Origin: an uncultured Tateyamaria sp.
Lineage (GTDB): Bacteria; Pseudomonadota; Alphaproteobacteria; Rhodobacterales; Rhodobacteraceae
Assembly (NCBI GenBank): GCA_947501275.1
Contig: CANMVD010000005.1
Coordinates: 1 to 64,000, forward strand
DNA: 64,000 bases
Direction of reading: 5' to 3'
The notes under the pieces are model-generated. The model searched no databases. It was not told the DNA's origin and worked only from the letters and a program-made list of their open reading frames with translations. Position numbers and translations under genes: made by a program. Every line of letters starts with the position of its first letter. Positions within the stretch are counted from its first letter, which is position 1. Of this stretch, positions 1 to 10,096 are shown piece by piece.

Positions 1-219
1 CGCCTTCAACTTCTCCGGAACAAGATCCGCAGCAGCCGAAATCTCCTCAGACGTCAGAATCACATTGCCATCATAACAGTCAAACTTAGCAGCGTAATCA
101 AGTGCAGCCTGGTCCCCGCCAGCTTCAATGTCAGCCAAAATGTTGACAACAGTTTCATGCACGTCCGGTGCATCAGAGAATGAGGTCAGGTCAGCTTTCT
201 TGAGGTATTCGCGCGCCAT
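1..219 (-). CDS. Histidinol dehydrogenase family protein (HisD/HpsN-like), 5' part only
   Basis: The first 73 codons of a minus-strand gene run off the left edge. The product begins MAREYLKKADLTSFSDAPDV and continues through a helical segment to a VPEKLKA stretch, which matches the N-terminus of HisD-family NAD-dependent alcohol dehydrogenases. In roseobacters this family includes histidinol dehydrogenase and the sulfopropanediol dehydrogenase HpsN. The catalytic part is outside the window, so the substrate cannot be decided. An upstream in-frame ATG at 234 exists, but the ATG at 219 has a GGA seven bases ahead and gives the usual family start. No neighbour in the window helps with function. 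Confidence 0.7.
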   Translation of the reverse strand, partial: MAREYLKKADLTSFSDAPDVHETVVNILADIEAGGDQAALDYAAKFDCYDGNVILTSEEISAAADLVPEKLKA

Positions 220-780
220 AAGTGTAGGTTCCATTCAGAAATGCGGGTTAGACCATGCGCGCGGACAACAGATCGCGTGTGCTCGCACATGGCATATTTC
301 GAATTAGACCCGTTCGTTATGGGCAGGCAAGCATCGGCACGGCTTTGCACGATTGCTTTGAAATCAAGCTGCGGTTGTTTTCAGAATGTGAAAACTGCGC
401 TAATGCTTTGGTATAATATTGAGACACTTGCCTGCCCTCTCATGTTCAAAGGGCGAAATGCGGGCTGTAGAGGGTGCCAGCGCCATTTGTCGCGGACACC
501 ACAAAATCCAGGACAGTTCTGCGATTGGATGTGCTGCACATTTACGCGAAACAGTCTCGGTTGTTTGCGACTGACTGGAAGAATGGACAGTTGGCGCAGA
601 CAGCAAACGCGCACGTTGCCGCGCAAAAACAACAATCACTATGTGGTCAAAATGAACTTGCTCGGCCCTGCCCCAAACACGGATCGTTGGCTGCGCATGT
701 CAACTCTCACTCCAACGTGACCAACGAACCTCGTGTGTCATGCGCAGCCCAATGAGTCCGCAGGACGTAACGGATCGAGG
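220..780. other. Intergenic stretch without a recognisable gene
   Basis: About 560 bases lie between the HisD-like gene start and the stop codon of the RTX gene. Short open frames on both strands do not resemble known proteins and lack convincing ribosome binding sites. It should contain the promoter of the HisD-like gene. I see no clear terminator or tRNA. Confidence 0.5.
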
Positions 781-3700
781 TCAGAACAGGAAGAAGCTGG
801 AATCGACAACACTGCCGTCAGCGAATTCAAAGAACTCGATGTGCTCTCCTGCATTGGCGAGCCGCAGGATGCCGCTGGTGGTGCCGTCATCCCACTGCAG
901 ATCAAGCAAGACGCCGTCATCCCCCGATGTTTCCGACGTTCTGGCCGTGATGTCGCTGATGTTGAGGTCGGTGAACACAATTGTGTCGCTGCCCCCACCT
1001 TCGGTTTCGCCATTGGCGTTGATCAACACGCGTCCCGATGCTTTGGAGTAGATATACGTGTCGTCGCCGCCTTCGCCAAACAGGCGCTGGAACGTGTCGC
1101 CATCGCGCCCGCCCGCATCCAACCGGTCGTCACCAGAACCTCCATAAACGAAATCCCTTCCGTCACCTCCGACAATGAGATCAGCGCCGCTGTCACCCGT
1201 CGTTACCGTCGTGTTAGAGAAATTGAGCGCTGCCACGCCGCTGCCATCGGCCGTCAGGATTTGATCGAAATTGACATCCGTAAAGGCAAAGTGTTCAATC
1301 TGTTCTCCCAGATTGGCGAGGCGCAAAATTCCGCTTTCGCTGCCGTCATTCCAAAGCAGATCCAATTGAGTGCCGTCACTGCCTGACGTGGCAATTGTGC
1401 GAAGGGTGATGTCTTCCACGCTCAAGTCCGAGAAGCTGATCGTGTCGTGGCCGCCTCCTGCAACTTCGCCGCTGGAATTGATTACGACGCGCCCGGATTC
1501 CTTGTTGTAAATGTAGGTGTCATCTCCGCTTTGACCCGCCATGCGCTGGAACGTGTCTCCGTCACGTCCACCTACATCAAGGCGATCATTGCCAGCGCCG
1601 CCAAACAGGAAGTCCCGTCCCGCCCCTCCAACGATCAGATCATCGCCGTTGCCCCCTGTCGTGACGGCTGTGTCACCAAAACTTGGGTGCGGGGTACCGC
1701 TGCCATCAGCAAAGAATATTTGATCAAATGTGGCGTCCTTGAATTCATACTTCTCGATATGGACCCCAAGATTGGCAAGGCGGAGGAAACCGTCTTGCAC
1801 CATCAGATCTAGGCGTATCCCGTCTGCACCGGAAGTTTCGTTTGTACGAAAGGTGACGTCAGACACATTGAGGCCACGCAGAACGATGGTGTCCATGCCC
1901 CCGTTCGCTTGTTCGCCATTTGCGTTGATCCATACCCGTCCCGAGTCCGGCCCGTAGACGTAGATATCGTCTCCGGCTTCGCCAAAGAGACGCTGCAACG
2001 TATCTCCGTCACGCCCGCCCGCATTGAGCAGATCATTGCCGCCACCACCATACAGGAAGTCTCGGCCCTCGCCGCCCAGCAATATGTCGTTTGTCTGCAC
2101 TCCTGTGGTCACAATTGTATTGGCAAAGTTGGAATGGGCCGTTCCGCTGCCGTCGGCAGACAGGATTTGGCTAAAGACACCATCGGCAAAGGAAAACGCT
2201 TCGATCTGCGCACCCAGATTAGCGAGACGCAGGATGCCGTTTTCATCATCCACGTCCCACAACAGATCCAGTTGTACCCCGTTTGCTCCTGAAGATGTGG
2301 TGGTCCGCGCCTCCAGATCGCTTGCGTTCAGATCGGTGAACTCAATTGTATCACTACCTCCGCCTGCAATCTCAGCTGTGGCATTGATCAGAACGCGGCC
2401 AGAGACCGTCCCGTAGACATAGGTATCGTCACCTGCCTGCCCGGCCATGCGCTGGAACGTGTTGCCATCGCGCCCGCCTGCATCAAGGCGGTCATTGCCG
2501 TCTCCGCCAAAGAGAAAGTCGCGGCCGCCGTCTCCGTTTAAGACGTCATCACCTTCATCGCCGCGCAATTCATCATCGCCGCCGCCACCAAATATCGTGT
2601 CATTGCCGCTGAGTCCCGAGATCACGTTTTCTTCGCTCAGGCCCGCTAGGACATCGTCTAGGAAACCGGCGGTAAAGCTGACAGCAAGCCCGCCTTCGTA
2701 GACTTCCATATCGCCGAATGTTCCCGAGAACTGGCTGATCTCATTGGTAAGCGTGATATTGAATTGCGGCTCGTCAGGGATGATCCGAAAGATGTCGTCA
2801 GAGCTGTTTACAAAGGCGGGGTCCGTTTCCAATACGTCCTGCGGGCTGAAACCTGCGCGCAGTTCATCCGTCATCGTATCTGCCCAAACGGCTCTGGAGG
2901 TGACAAATTCGGAGCGGTATTGGCTTGTCGCGGTGTCATATAAGACCGTGCCCGAGTCATCGAAACGCAACGTGTCGACGCCTTGACCACCAACGATCTG
3001 ACTGTTGCCTGCGCTCAAAGTGAAATAGTCGTCTCCCAGGCCACCCAACGCAGTGTCGTCGCCCAAGATCGAGATGCGGTCATTGCCGCCAAGGCCACTG
3101 ACGAAATCCGCACCCTCTCCCGCGTCCAGACTGTTGTCTTTGTCATCGCCGAGAATGAAGTCGTCGCTGGCCGATCCAATCACATTCTCGATGGAGCGCA
3201 ATGTATCGATCGGGCCACTTCCGCCCGTTCTTTGGCTCGCCGTCCCGTCAGTCAGGCGGACGGAGACGCCGCCAAGCGCATGCGATGACACTTCAAACGC
3301 GCCCCGATCTGCGCCGGGTGCCGCATGGGCATAAGACGCCGTGTCTGTGCCTGCCCCCCCTTCCAGCAGATCAGAACCAGCACCACCATGCAGCAGATCA
3401 TCACCGTCGCCCCCATAAAGGCTATCAATCCCATCGCCCCCATAAAGCAGATCATTGCCCGAACTTTGGTCGATCACGTTGAAATCAAAACCATTCTGGC
3501 TTTGATCAATGGGGCCATCATCCGTGTTCACGTAATTCAGTTGCAAATCGGCTTCGCTGGACGGATCGGTGATGGCGTCAAAGTCCTGCGCGATTTCACT
3601 GTCGCTTCGGGCCACATCCCAGACGCGAACTTCGTCGATCTCACCCTGAAAGGACTGCGAGAAGTTAGACGTGATGTAACCAATTGTGACTGGTTCACCA

Positions 3701-6700
3701 ACGCTTGTGCGGGGCTGGTCGCTGCCAAGCGAGCGGCTGGCGACCAACAAACCATCGACAAACAGATCAAGTGTGCCTGTCGCCTCGTTATAGCGCCCGG
3801 CAAGCCTGTGTTCTGAGCCATCAGCCACAAATCCCGCCTCAAGCGAGCGTGCGCCGCCATTGTTGCCAGTATCAAAACGCACATGCGCCATTCCGTTGTG
3901 GACAGCCAGCGAAAATGTCTGCTGGCCGCCGATGGGTTTGGACACGATGCGCTGGAATGCGGCACTGTCGACCTCGGTGCTGATGACAGCCTCAAGCGTC
4001 CAGCTCTCTGCAAATTCGAGCGCGGGATCGTAGTCGACAGAATAGAGCGTCTGCACATTGGGCAGGGCCTGCCCGCCTGCGCGCCCCTCAAGGATGTCGT
4101 TGCCACCAGCGCCGATCAAACGGTCGCCGTCCGCGCCACCGCCAATCAGGTCGGCGTGGTCATCAGAGCCAATTGCCGTTTCAAAGTTGGCGATGGTAAG
4201 GTCGATTTCACTGCCCGCTCCGAAACGGCTGACAGTACCGGCAAGAAAGTTGATGTTCAGGCCACCCTGCGGGCCAATCATTCCGTTTTCAAACTCAGGA
4301 TCAGGCACTACGGCTGACAAAATGTCGTTGTCGATGATTTCATTGCCATCATCATCAAGACCATCCTCGCCACCGTCCAGATCAACACCGGCATCGTCAA
4401 AGCCTTGACCTTTTTGGACAAAGACGATGTCGTTACCGTCTCCCCCATCGACCAAGAAGCGGTCAGAACCGCGAAGTTCATTCACTTGGAATTCGTCGTC
4501 TCCTTCACCGCCAAAAGCCTTGGCCGTGCCTTTCAGTTCAAATTTGTCGTCGCCGCCCTGACCATAGACCTCATAGGTGCTGTTGTTGCTCGACTCGACT
4601 TCGATGAAATCATTGCCATCTCCGGCAAGAATCAAATGGTCGTCGTTTCGCCGGTGTAGTCTAAAGATGTCGTCATTGCTCGATCCGATATAGTTTTCAA
4701 AGCCTTCAAGGGTGAAGCTGATAAGGTGACGGTCCGAGTCCTCGTCACCCGTTTCACTTTCGTTGACAGCGAAGGCGCGCAGACGTTGCGTCTGACCACT
4801 GGTGGAATTGTCGTCAATGACTTCCCATCTGAATGCGTCGCTCTGGGAGAGAACAAGCGTGTCGGTGTTCCCGCCTCCGTCGTAACTTGGCCCATTGGCA
4901 TTGCTGGTCACTGTGCTTTGGACATCAACATTGGCAAACACCGTGTCATTGCCGTTGCCCCCCGACACACCCGCGCCGCCGCCCATGGTGTGTTCGACAT
5001 AAATAACGTCGTCCCCTTCGCCGCCGCTAAGGGATCTTGCCGTTACACCGTCTTCTCTGAAACCGCCATGGAGTGTGTCGTTGAAATCCGAACCAACGAA
5101 ATCTTCAATGCTTTCGAACCGATCTTCCGAGACAACTTGTTGCCCGTTCGCCGAAAGCCTCTCGACCCGCCCTTCGCTAGCAAAGATGCGCACGGAGTTC
5201 GAAGATAGCGTTCCATCCCGGACACTTTGAAGTCGGCCCTCGCCGCTTAGAAAGGCTTCGTTAAACGGATCGGTCAGGTCACTTGAGTAATTGAGCTGAT
5301 CGTTTCCATCGCCACCATCATAGAAATCGCTGCGCCCTGCTTTGGCCTTGTCGCCTGCATAAAGTCGATCTCCACCCGCGCCGCCATAGAGTTCGTCTGA
5401 TCCAGCGCCACCAATCAAAACATCGGAGTCTCCGCGTCCAAAGATCGTGTCATTCCCGGCGCGCCCGTCGATCAGGTCTTGATTGACGCTTGACGACAAA
5501 AGATTGGCAGAGGCGTTGCCCAGCACAAATTTGTTTCCCTTGCCGTCAATCCTGATGTTCTCGATCTTCAACAAGACGGCCTGATTGTCCGGATTTTCGA
5601 TGAATTCCTTTTCAGCAAGGTCTACAAAGACTTTTTGAGTGCCTTCAGGGTCGTTGAAAATGCTGAACGTGTCAGACCCTTTGCCGCCCAAAACCGTATC
5701 GACGCCGCCGTTAAAGCGGAAGTCGTCGTCGCCGTTGTTGCCGACCATCAGGTCGGCGCCCGCTGATCCGGAAATTAGATCGTCTCCGCCGCCGCCTCTG
5801 AGGGTCGTCTCCCCACCCGACACTCCGCCGGTTGCAAACAAAAAGACGGAGTCGATCTGCCCATCCCCATTCGCATCGCCTTCGTTGCTGCGGTTCACTT
5901 GCCCGCCTGCGGCCACGGATTCAACCTGATCAAACAGGTCATCAATGGATAGCGTCAGTGTGGTGCCCGAAGCCCCACCCAGAAAGGATACACGTTCAAT
6001 GTTGTGCAGTACGTCTCGCCCGTCCAGCGAGACCCCGGCGATGGGCGAGACATGCTCGACCGTGATCGGCGAGGTGTCGCTCTCACGGCTGAATTGATAT
6101 TGCTCGATCGGGCCTGTGAACACCGCAGTGTCCATACCATCGGCCCCAAACAGGGTGTCATCGCCTTCGGCGCCATATAGCGTGTTGTCCCCGCCCGTTG
6201 CGATGATTGTGTTGGGTTCCCGATCTCCGATCATGATGAGGTTGGACACCTTGATCAGGTTCGGATTGTTGGGATCAAGCGGATCGCCCGAGGCACCGGG
6301 CAGCAGGTAGCCTGCAATCAAGGTGTTGTCGTCATCCGCACCTTCGACTCCTTGGGGAATTTCGATGGCGATCCCACCGTTGGCATTTACCGCGCCAATA
6401 CGTTGGCTGGCTTCGTCAATGACTTCGCCGGCAGCCGTTTCGGCCACTTCCATCAGACGTGACTGCAACTGATTGAAAATGAAATCCCCAAGATTGAAGG
6501 GATCGGGGTCATCTTCGCCGTCTTTATCAAAATCAAAGCTGCTGATATTGGTGAGATCGAAATTGTCGATGGCAACTTCGACGAAATCCAGAGCACCGTC
6601 TAACTTGTCCAGCACGCCTGTATCTGGCAGCAACGCCGTTATGCGCGCAGACGCCGCATTGATGATTTTGTCGGCTCCAAGCGTATTGAGCACAAAGTCG

Positions 6701-7503
6701 ATAACCGGATCCACGGTGATACTGGCGACAAAATCCACGGCCGACAGAAGCGGTTCAATGGGTTTGATCACGCTGTAGACCACATCGAGCGGCCCACGGA
6801 TCGCATCCAAACGATCAAAGATTTGACCAAGCTCGGATTCGAGATCCAGAAACGCGTTGAAATCCCCGCTTGGTACGTCACTGTCAAAGCTCAGGAGCAG
6901 TTCCTTGACGCTGTCCGTGTCACTTGAATCCATGTCGTCAAAGACATCGTTGATTTCCTGAATAACGCTGAGGGGCACGGCCACCACGTCACCGGTCGCT
7001 TCGATCGCAGCTGTGGAGAAAGTTGCGAGTTTACCTGCAATTTCGGCAACCGTGCCAAAGGATGCCTTTTGTTCCGAGATCTGTCCCTCGACCGACGCCA
7101 AAGCCTCGTCGAATTTCCCAAGATTGGTGTCAATATCGCGCAGTGTGGTGGTGATATTGCTGTTTTCGATGCGATCCGCGACCGACTCAATCTTGTCATC
7201 AATCCGATCAATCACGTTTTCGACGTTCTTGAGCATGCGCAGGCCCACGTCCGAAATCGTCTTCAGTGGAGAAGCTTTGCCCATGAGGCTGAAAATCAGC
7301 TTCAGCTTGTCAATGTCCGCACCAAAGGAGTTCACCTCGTTGCGGAAATCCTCGATTTTGGAGAGCGCGCGTTCGACGATCTGAACGTCATCGCGCACAT
7401 CTGCTACACCGTCTCGCAGGAACGCGACATTGCCAAGACTCTGGTCCAGCTCGGCATCATAGTTTTCGATGTTCTGGACGGCTATTTCTAAATCAGACTG
7501 CAT
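781..7503 (-). CDS. Giant RTX (haemolysin-type calcium-binding) protein with LamG domain
   Basis: This 2240-residue acidic protein is probably exported by a type I system and folds on calcium outside the cell. It has no signal peptide. Residues 1-430 are helical and coiled-coil-like. From about residue 435 there are many GGxGxDxLx nonapeptides in blocks. A LamG/concanavalin-like domain (about 1150-1315) includes a VRVWDVARS stretch typical of that fold. From about residue 1660 four near-identical units of roughly 150 residues follow, each opening with GRDF(L/V)(F/Y)GG and carrying a RVxINxxGE and LRLANxGxxIExFxF pattern. The protein ends SSFFLF, a hydrophobic tail that fits a C-terminal secretion signal. 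No ABC exporter or membrane fusion protein is nearby. It could be an adhesin or biofilm protein; no enzyme domain is visible. Confidence 0.85.
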   Translation of the reverse strand: MQSDLEIAVQNIENYDAELDQSLGNVAFLRDGVADVRDDVQIVERALSKIEDFRNEVNSFGADIDKLKLIFSLMGKASPLKTISDVGLRMLKNVENVIDRIDDKIESVADRIENSNITTTLRDIDTNLGKFDEALASVEGQISEQKASFGTVAEIAGKLATFSTAAIEATGDVVAVPLSVIQEINDVFDDMDSSDTDSVKELLLSFDSDVPSGDFNAFLDLESELGQIFDRLDAIRGPLDVVYSVIKPIEPLLSAVDFVASITVDPVIDFVLNTLGADKIINAASARITALLPDTGVLDKLDGALDFVEVAIDNFDLTNISSFDFDKDGEDDPDPFNLGDFIFNQLQSRLMEVAETAAGEVIDEASQRIGAVNANGGIAIEIPQGVEGADDDNTLIAGYLLPGASGDPLDPNNPNLIKVSNLIMIGDREPNTIIATGGDNTLYGAEGDDTLFGADGMDTAVFTGPIEQYQFSRESDTSPITVEHVSPIAGVSLDGRDVLHNIERVSFLGGASGTTLTLSIDDLFDQVESVAAGGQVNRSNEGDANGDGQIDSVFLFATGGVSGGETTLRGGGGDDLISGSAGADLMVGNNGDDDFRFNGGVDTVLGGKGSDTFSIFNDPEGTQKVFVDLAEKEFIENPDNQAVLLKIENIRIDGKGNKFVLGNASANLLSSSVNQDLIDGRAGNDTIFGRGDSDVLIGGAGSDELYGGAGGDRLYAGDKAKAGRSDFYDGGDGNDQLNYSSDLTDPFNEAFLSGEGRLQSVRDGTLSSNSVRIFASEGRVERLSANGQQVVSEDRFESIEDFVGSDFNDTLHGGFREDGVTARSLSGGEGDDVIYVEHTMGGGAGVSGGNGNDTVFANVDVQSTVTSNANGPSYDGGGNTDTLVLSQSDAFRWEVIDDNSTSGQTQRLRAFAVNESETGDEDSDRHLISFTLEGFENYIGSSNDDIFRLHRRNDDHLILAGDGNDFIEVESSNNSTYEVYGQGGDDKFELKGTAKAFGGEGDDEFQVNELRGSDRFLVDGGDGNDIVFVQKGQGFDDAGVDLDGGEDGLDDDGNEIIDNDILSAVVPDPEFENGMIGPQGGLNINFLAGTVSRFGAGSEIDLTIANFETAIGSDDHADLIGGGADGDRLIGAGGNDILEGRAGGQALPNVQTLYSVDYDPALEFAESWTLEAVISTEVDSAAFQRIVSKPIGGQQTFSLAVHNGMAHVRFDTGNNGGARSLEAGFVADGSEHRLAGRYNEATGTLDLFVDGLLVASRSLGSDQPRTSVGEPVTIGYITSNFSQSFQGEIDEVRVWDVARSDSEIAQDFDAITDPSSEADLQLNYVNTDDGPIDQSQNGFDFNVIDQSSGNDLLYGGDGIDSLYGGDGDDLLHGGAGSDLLEGGAGTDTASYAHAAPGADRGAFEVSSHALGGVSVRLTDGTASQRTGGSGPIDTLRSIENVIGSASDDFILGDDKDNSLDAGEGADFVSGLGGNDRISILGDDTALGGLGDDYFTLSAGNSQIVGGQGVDTLRFDDSGTVLYDTATSQYRSEFVTSRAVWADTMTDELRAGFSPQDVLETDPAFVNSSDDIFRIIPDEPQFNITLTNEISQFSGTFGDMEVYEGGLAVSFTAGFLDDVLAGLSEENVISGLSGNDTIFGGGGDDELRGDEGDDVLNGDGGRDFLFGGDGNDRLDAGGRDGNTFQRMAGQAGDDTYVYGTVSGRVLINATAEIAGGGSDTIEFTDLNASDLEARTTTSSGANGVQLDLLWDVDDENGILRLANLGAQIEAFSFADGVFSQILSADGSGTAHSNFANTIVTTGVQTNDILLGGEGRDFLYGGGGNDLLNAGGRDGDTLQRLFGEAGDDIYVYGPDSGRVWINANGEQANGGMDTIVLRGLNVSDVTFRTNETSGADGIRLDLMVQDGFLRLANLGVHIEKYEFKDATFDQIFFADGSGTPHPSFGDTAVTTGGNGDDLIVGGAGRDFLFGGAGNDRLDVGGRDGDTFQRMAGQSGDDTYIYNKESGRVVINSSGEVAGGGHDTISFSDLSVEDITLRTIATSGSDGTQLDLLWNDGSESGILRLANLGEQIEHFAFTDVNFDQILTADGSGVAALNFSNTTVTTGDSGADLIVGGDGRDFVYGGSGDDRLDAGGRDGDTFQRLFGEGGDDTYIYSKASGRVLINANGETEGGGSDTIVFTDLNISDITARTSETSGDDGVLLDLQWDDGTTSGILRLANAGEHIEFFEFADGSVVDSSFFLF
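784..2526 (-). repeat. Four tandem ~450-bp repeats at the 3' end of the RTX gene
   Basis: The last 1.75 kb of the RTX gene consists of four diverged tandem units with approximate bounds 2526-2069, 2068-1621, 1620-1162 and 1161-784. Each starts with codons for Gly-Arg-Asp-Phe followed by RTX nonapeptides, then a beta-rich module. The final unit is shorter because it ends at the stop codon. Similarity is obvious at both the protein and DNA level, so recombination between units is possible. Confidence 0.85.
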
Positions 7504-8203
7504 TGGGTCTCAAATCTCCGGTCGGGACAAGAAAGGTCTCAAAATCTAACCTTCTTGGACAAAAGCGTTTTTGGGTGGCTGGTTGGAAAAACGGCAAACA
7601 AATTATTGCATCATTGAAGGTTGGTTTCTGGGTTCCTCAAAATGTGTTTGAGATGTTGGGCTTAGTTTGACTTATCGGCCGTCCGCCCAACTGTTATGAG
7701 CCGATGCCAAGGTATGTCGTGGCGGCAGTTCGGACCCATGCTATGGTGTTTTCCAGTTTGACGGAGGGATGCATCGGCAATTGGCAAACAGACAAAACGT
7801 TCGGTTGGCGCTGCGGCGTCCAGTTTTATGAAGGCTTGTGGAAACATCATTTTTTGACTTTGAAACCGCTATGAATTGATCGTGTGGCACTCTTATACTT
7901 GAAAAATGGTCACACAGGGGACGTCTATTGCATATGAGGAGAACACCTCATTTTGCAGCGTCCCGCAGATTGATACGAACGCCAAGTCAATGTTTGCACG
8001 TTCAGATTGTTGGGTGTGTCGCTTTCAGACGGTTGTGCCGGCATGCGTAAGCAGGATGTCTGTCTTGTGTGTTCGCGCTTTACGGGCCGGATTTGGCGGC
8101 CCCGCTCTCACAACAATTTCGACACGCTTTGAAATCAAATGGGTGGAACACTATGACGCGATGCTGAGCGACCGCCAATTGTGGTCGTGCCGCATTGCGC
8201 AAC
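7504..8203. other. Intergenic region upstream of the RTX gene
   Basis: About 700 bases separate the RTX start from the 3' end of the sensor kinase gene. The part next to 7504 is AT-richer than the flanking genes and should hold the RTX promoter and leader. A 102-residue plus-strand frame near 7906 has no recognisable homology and is not called. No RNA gene is seen. Confidence 0.5.
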
Positions 8204-10096
8204 TCAAGCTATGACAAGCCCTTCTATAATGAAGACGCTTCCCTTGCCGTATGCGCTGCGTACTTTGAGGGTCAGACCGTTGCGGTCTGCCAACTCTTTG
8301 ACAATGGAAAGGCCTAACCCCTCGCCGGAAGCGGCATCTGTTGAGGGTCCCCGGACGTAGGGTTCCAGAACTTTGTCGAGCTGATCAGGCAATATGCCAC
8401 TGCCCGTGTCCCAAATCTCGATTGCGGCGTGTCCGGCACGGCGGCGCGCACCAATCAACACGGCACCTGTGGATGTGTAGTTCACTGCATTGGACGTCAG
8501 ATTGGACACGATCCTGATCAAATCAATTGCAGGCATGCAGACCACGAGGGAACTGTCTACAATCTTGAGCGCGATACCCTTTTTGTCGGCCTCCATGGCA
8601 AACATCCGTTGTGCGTTCCGAAAGATAACTTGAAGATCGGTGTCGTCGCCATGCTCTGGCGTCTCCTGAATATGTGAGGTCAGCCGGGTTTTGGTCAGCG
8701 TCTGCCCAAGCAAGCTGTCCAGAAATTCGATACCTGCTGACAATTCTGAAACCAGTTCGGGTGATCGCTCTTTGGCTATGTCCAGGGATGCCCTCAAAGA
8801 AGCGATGGGTTGTCTTAGATCGTGACTGGTTGAGGCAAGATTGGAGCGATGGCGCTCTGCAAGATCGTGGGCCCTGCGCAGGTCTCCCTCCTTGGACAGC
8901 AACTGATTGCTCAGCTCAAGCCTGCGGTCTGTTTCCGCAAGCTGTGCGGTTACAGCCTGATCACGCGCTCTGCGCAGTCCATAGACTTGATTCAAAATCG
9001 CCCCTGCAAAAACAAGTGCATCAGCGGTTTGGATCCCAAGTGTCAGTTGGTCGATCTCCTCGTTCCAGAGGGCAAACCGGGGTAGGCTCGCCATGAAATT
9101 GATCACGCCACCGACAGCCAGCAACCCAAAACCACACATGAAAAATCGTGCCCCGTGCAGCCGGTCGCGCACAGCCAGGTATGCGCCCCAAAACCCAAGC
9201 AAAATAAATGTCAAAGGCACTAAATTGGCAATTGCCTGAAACTTGGCGCTTGCGAGCAGTTGTTCGAGAACCGCAATGGTAGTTCCGATGATGATAAAGG
9301 CCCAAACAGATCGCCAAAACACGGGATAGGCGGTTGCAGCCCTTAAGAAGTACAGGATGAACAATAGATAGAACAGCATGACACAGGTGTGCAGAACACG
9401 CGTGGCCAAGAAGTACACATCAGGTGTGATGTGCAGCACCTCCAAACTGTATCCCTGCGAGTGCATGTTCAGCAGTGCAAGAGACGCCAGATAGACCCCA
9501 AACCAATTCGGTGCGGCATTCAACAGAAAGTTGGGTGACAGGAAGAAAAGAGCAACGAAGGTCATCATGGCACCAAAAAACAGGCCATGAGCCAGTCTGC
9601 GGCGCTGATCTTGAGCATCAAAAAGATCTTTGGACAGCACGCTGATCGGGAAAAATTCCGCTGTGGGATGCGCTTCAAATACAGCGCGAAGGCGCAATTG
9701 TTCACCCGGTGATGTGGCCAACAAGGCAGACGTCAGAACCGGCCCTTGACTGGCATGTGACTTTTGTTCTCTGGCCGTAAACGGTGAACGAAAAAACGGG
9801 GCGTCTTTTGTGTCAAGAAAGAACTCAAACGCAAGTGGGTGAAGCACCTCTGTGCGCATCAGCCAAAAGACGTCATCCTGAGTGTCGTTTACGATTGTAA
9901 ACTCTACCGTGGTCGCCGCGGATGATGAATCCACCGGACCCGCTGAAAAATCAATTCTTTCAACAAGGTTGACTATCGGGATTTCTGATAACCTAATCTC
10001 TTGGGCCTGCGCCTTCCGTAACGGCCCAAATGAAACCAACATCAGGATCAAGATGATCCAACCTACGGTGTTAGACAGGATGCGTAGTGATATCAC
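8204..10096 (-). CDS. 7TM-DISM type sensor histidine kinase
   Basis: This is a 630-residue membrane histidine kinase. A hydrophobic N-terminus (about 13-32) ending in AQA looks like a signal sequence. It is followed by a beta-rich periplasmic sensor domain (7TMR-DISMED2 type), about seven membrane segments (roughly 170-385), a coiled coil, and a kinase core. The phospho-acceptor box SHDLRQPI puts the histidine near residue 425. The ATP site shows NLTSNAVNYT (about 532), DTGSGI (about 563) and GEGLGLSIV (about 591), so all boxes are intact. The start is GTG inside a 10-base palindrome shared with the divergent response regulator at 10087, which is its likely partner. The ligand is unknown. Confidence 0.88.
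   Translation of the reverse strand: MISLRILSNTVGWIILILMLVSFGPLRKAQAQEIRLSEIPIVNLVERIDFSAGPVDSSSAATTVEFTIVNDTQDDVFWLMRTEVLHPLAFEFFLDTKDAPFFRSPFTAREQKSHASQGPVLTSALLATSPGEQLRLRAVFEAHPTAEFFPISVLSKDLFDAQDQRRRLAHGLFFGAMMTFVALFFLSPNFLLNAAPNWFGVYLASLALLNMHSQGYSLEVLHITPDVYFLATRVLHTCVMLFYLLFILYFLRAATAYPVFWRSVWAFIIIGTTIAVLEQLLASAKFQAIANLVPLTFILLGFWGAYLAVRDRLHGARFFMCGFGLLAVGGVINFMASLPRFALWNEEIDQLTLGIQTADALVFAGAILNQVYGLRRARDQAVTAQLAETDRRLELSNQLLSKEGDLRRAHDLAERHRSNLASTSHDLRQPIASLRASLDIAKERSPELVSELSAGIEFLDSLLGQTLTKTRLTSHIQETPEHGDDTDLQVIFRNAQRMFAMEADKKGIALKIVDSSLVVCMPAIDLIRIVSNLTSNAVNYTSTGAVLIGARRRAGHAAIEIWDTGSGILPDQLDKVLEPYVRGPSTDAASGEGLGLSIVKELADRNGLTLKVRSAYGKGSVFIIEGLVIA

Noticed and set aside
241-755. 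Short open frames on both strands before the RTX gene
   Set aside because: Cysteine- and arginine-rich random-looking products without ribosome binding sites or homology.
733-2416. Several plus-strand open frames opposite the RTX gene
   Set aside because: They repeat with the same ~450-base period as the RTX repeats and are shadows of them.
784-2526. Regular repeats considered as a CRISPR or satellite array
   Set aside because: Units are ~450 bases, in frame, and encode RTX modules; there are no short identical repeats with unique spacers.
7906-8214. 102-codon plus-strand frame between the RTX and kinase genes
   Set aside because: No homology, many cysteines, no ribosome binding site, and it runs into the 3' end of the kinase gene.
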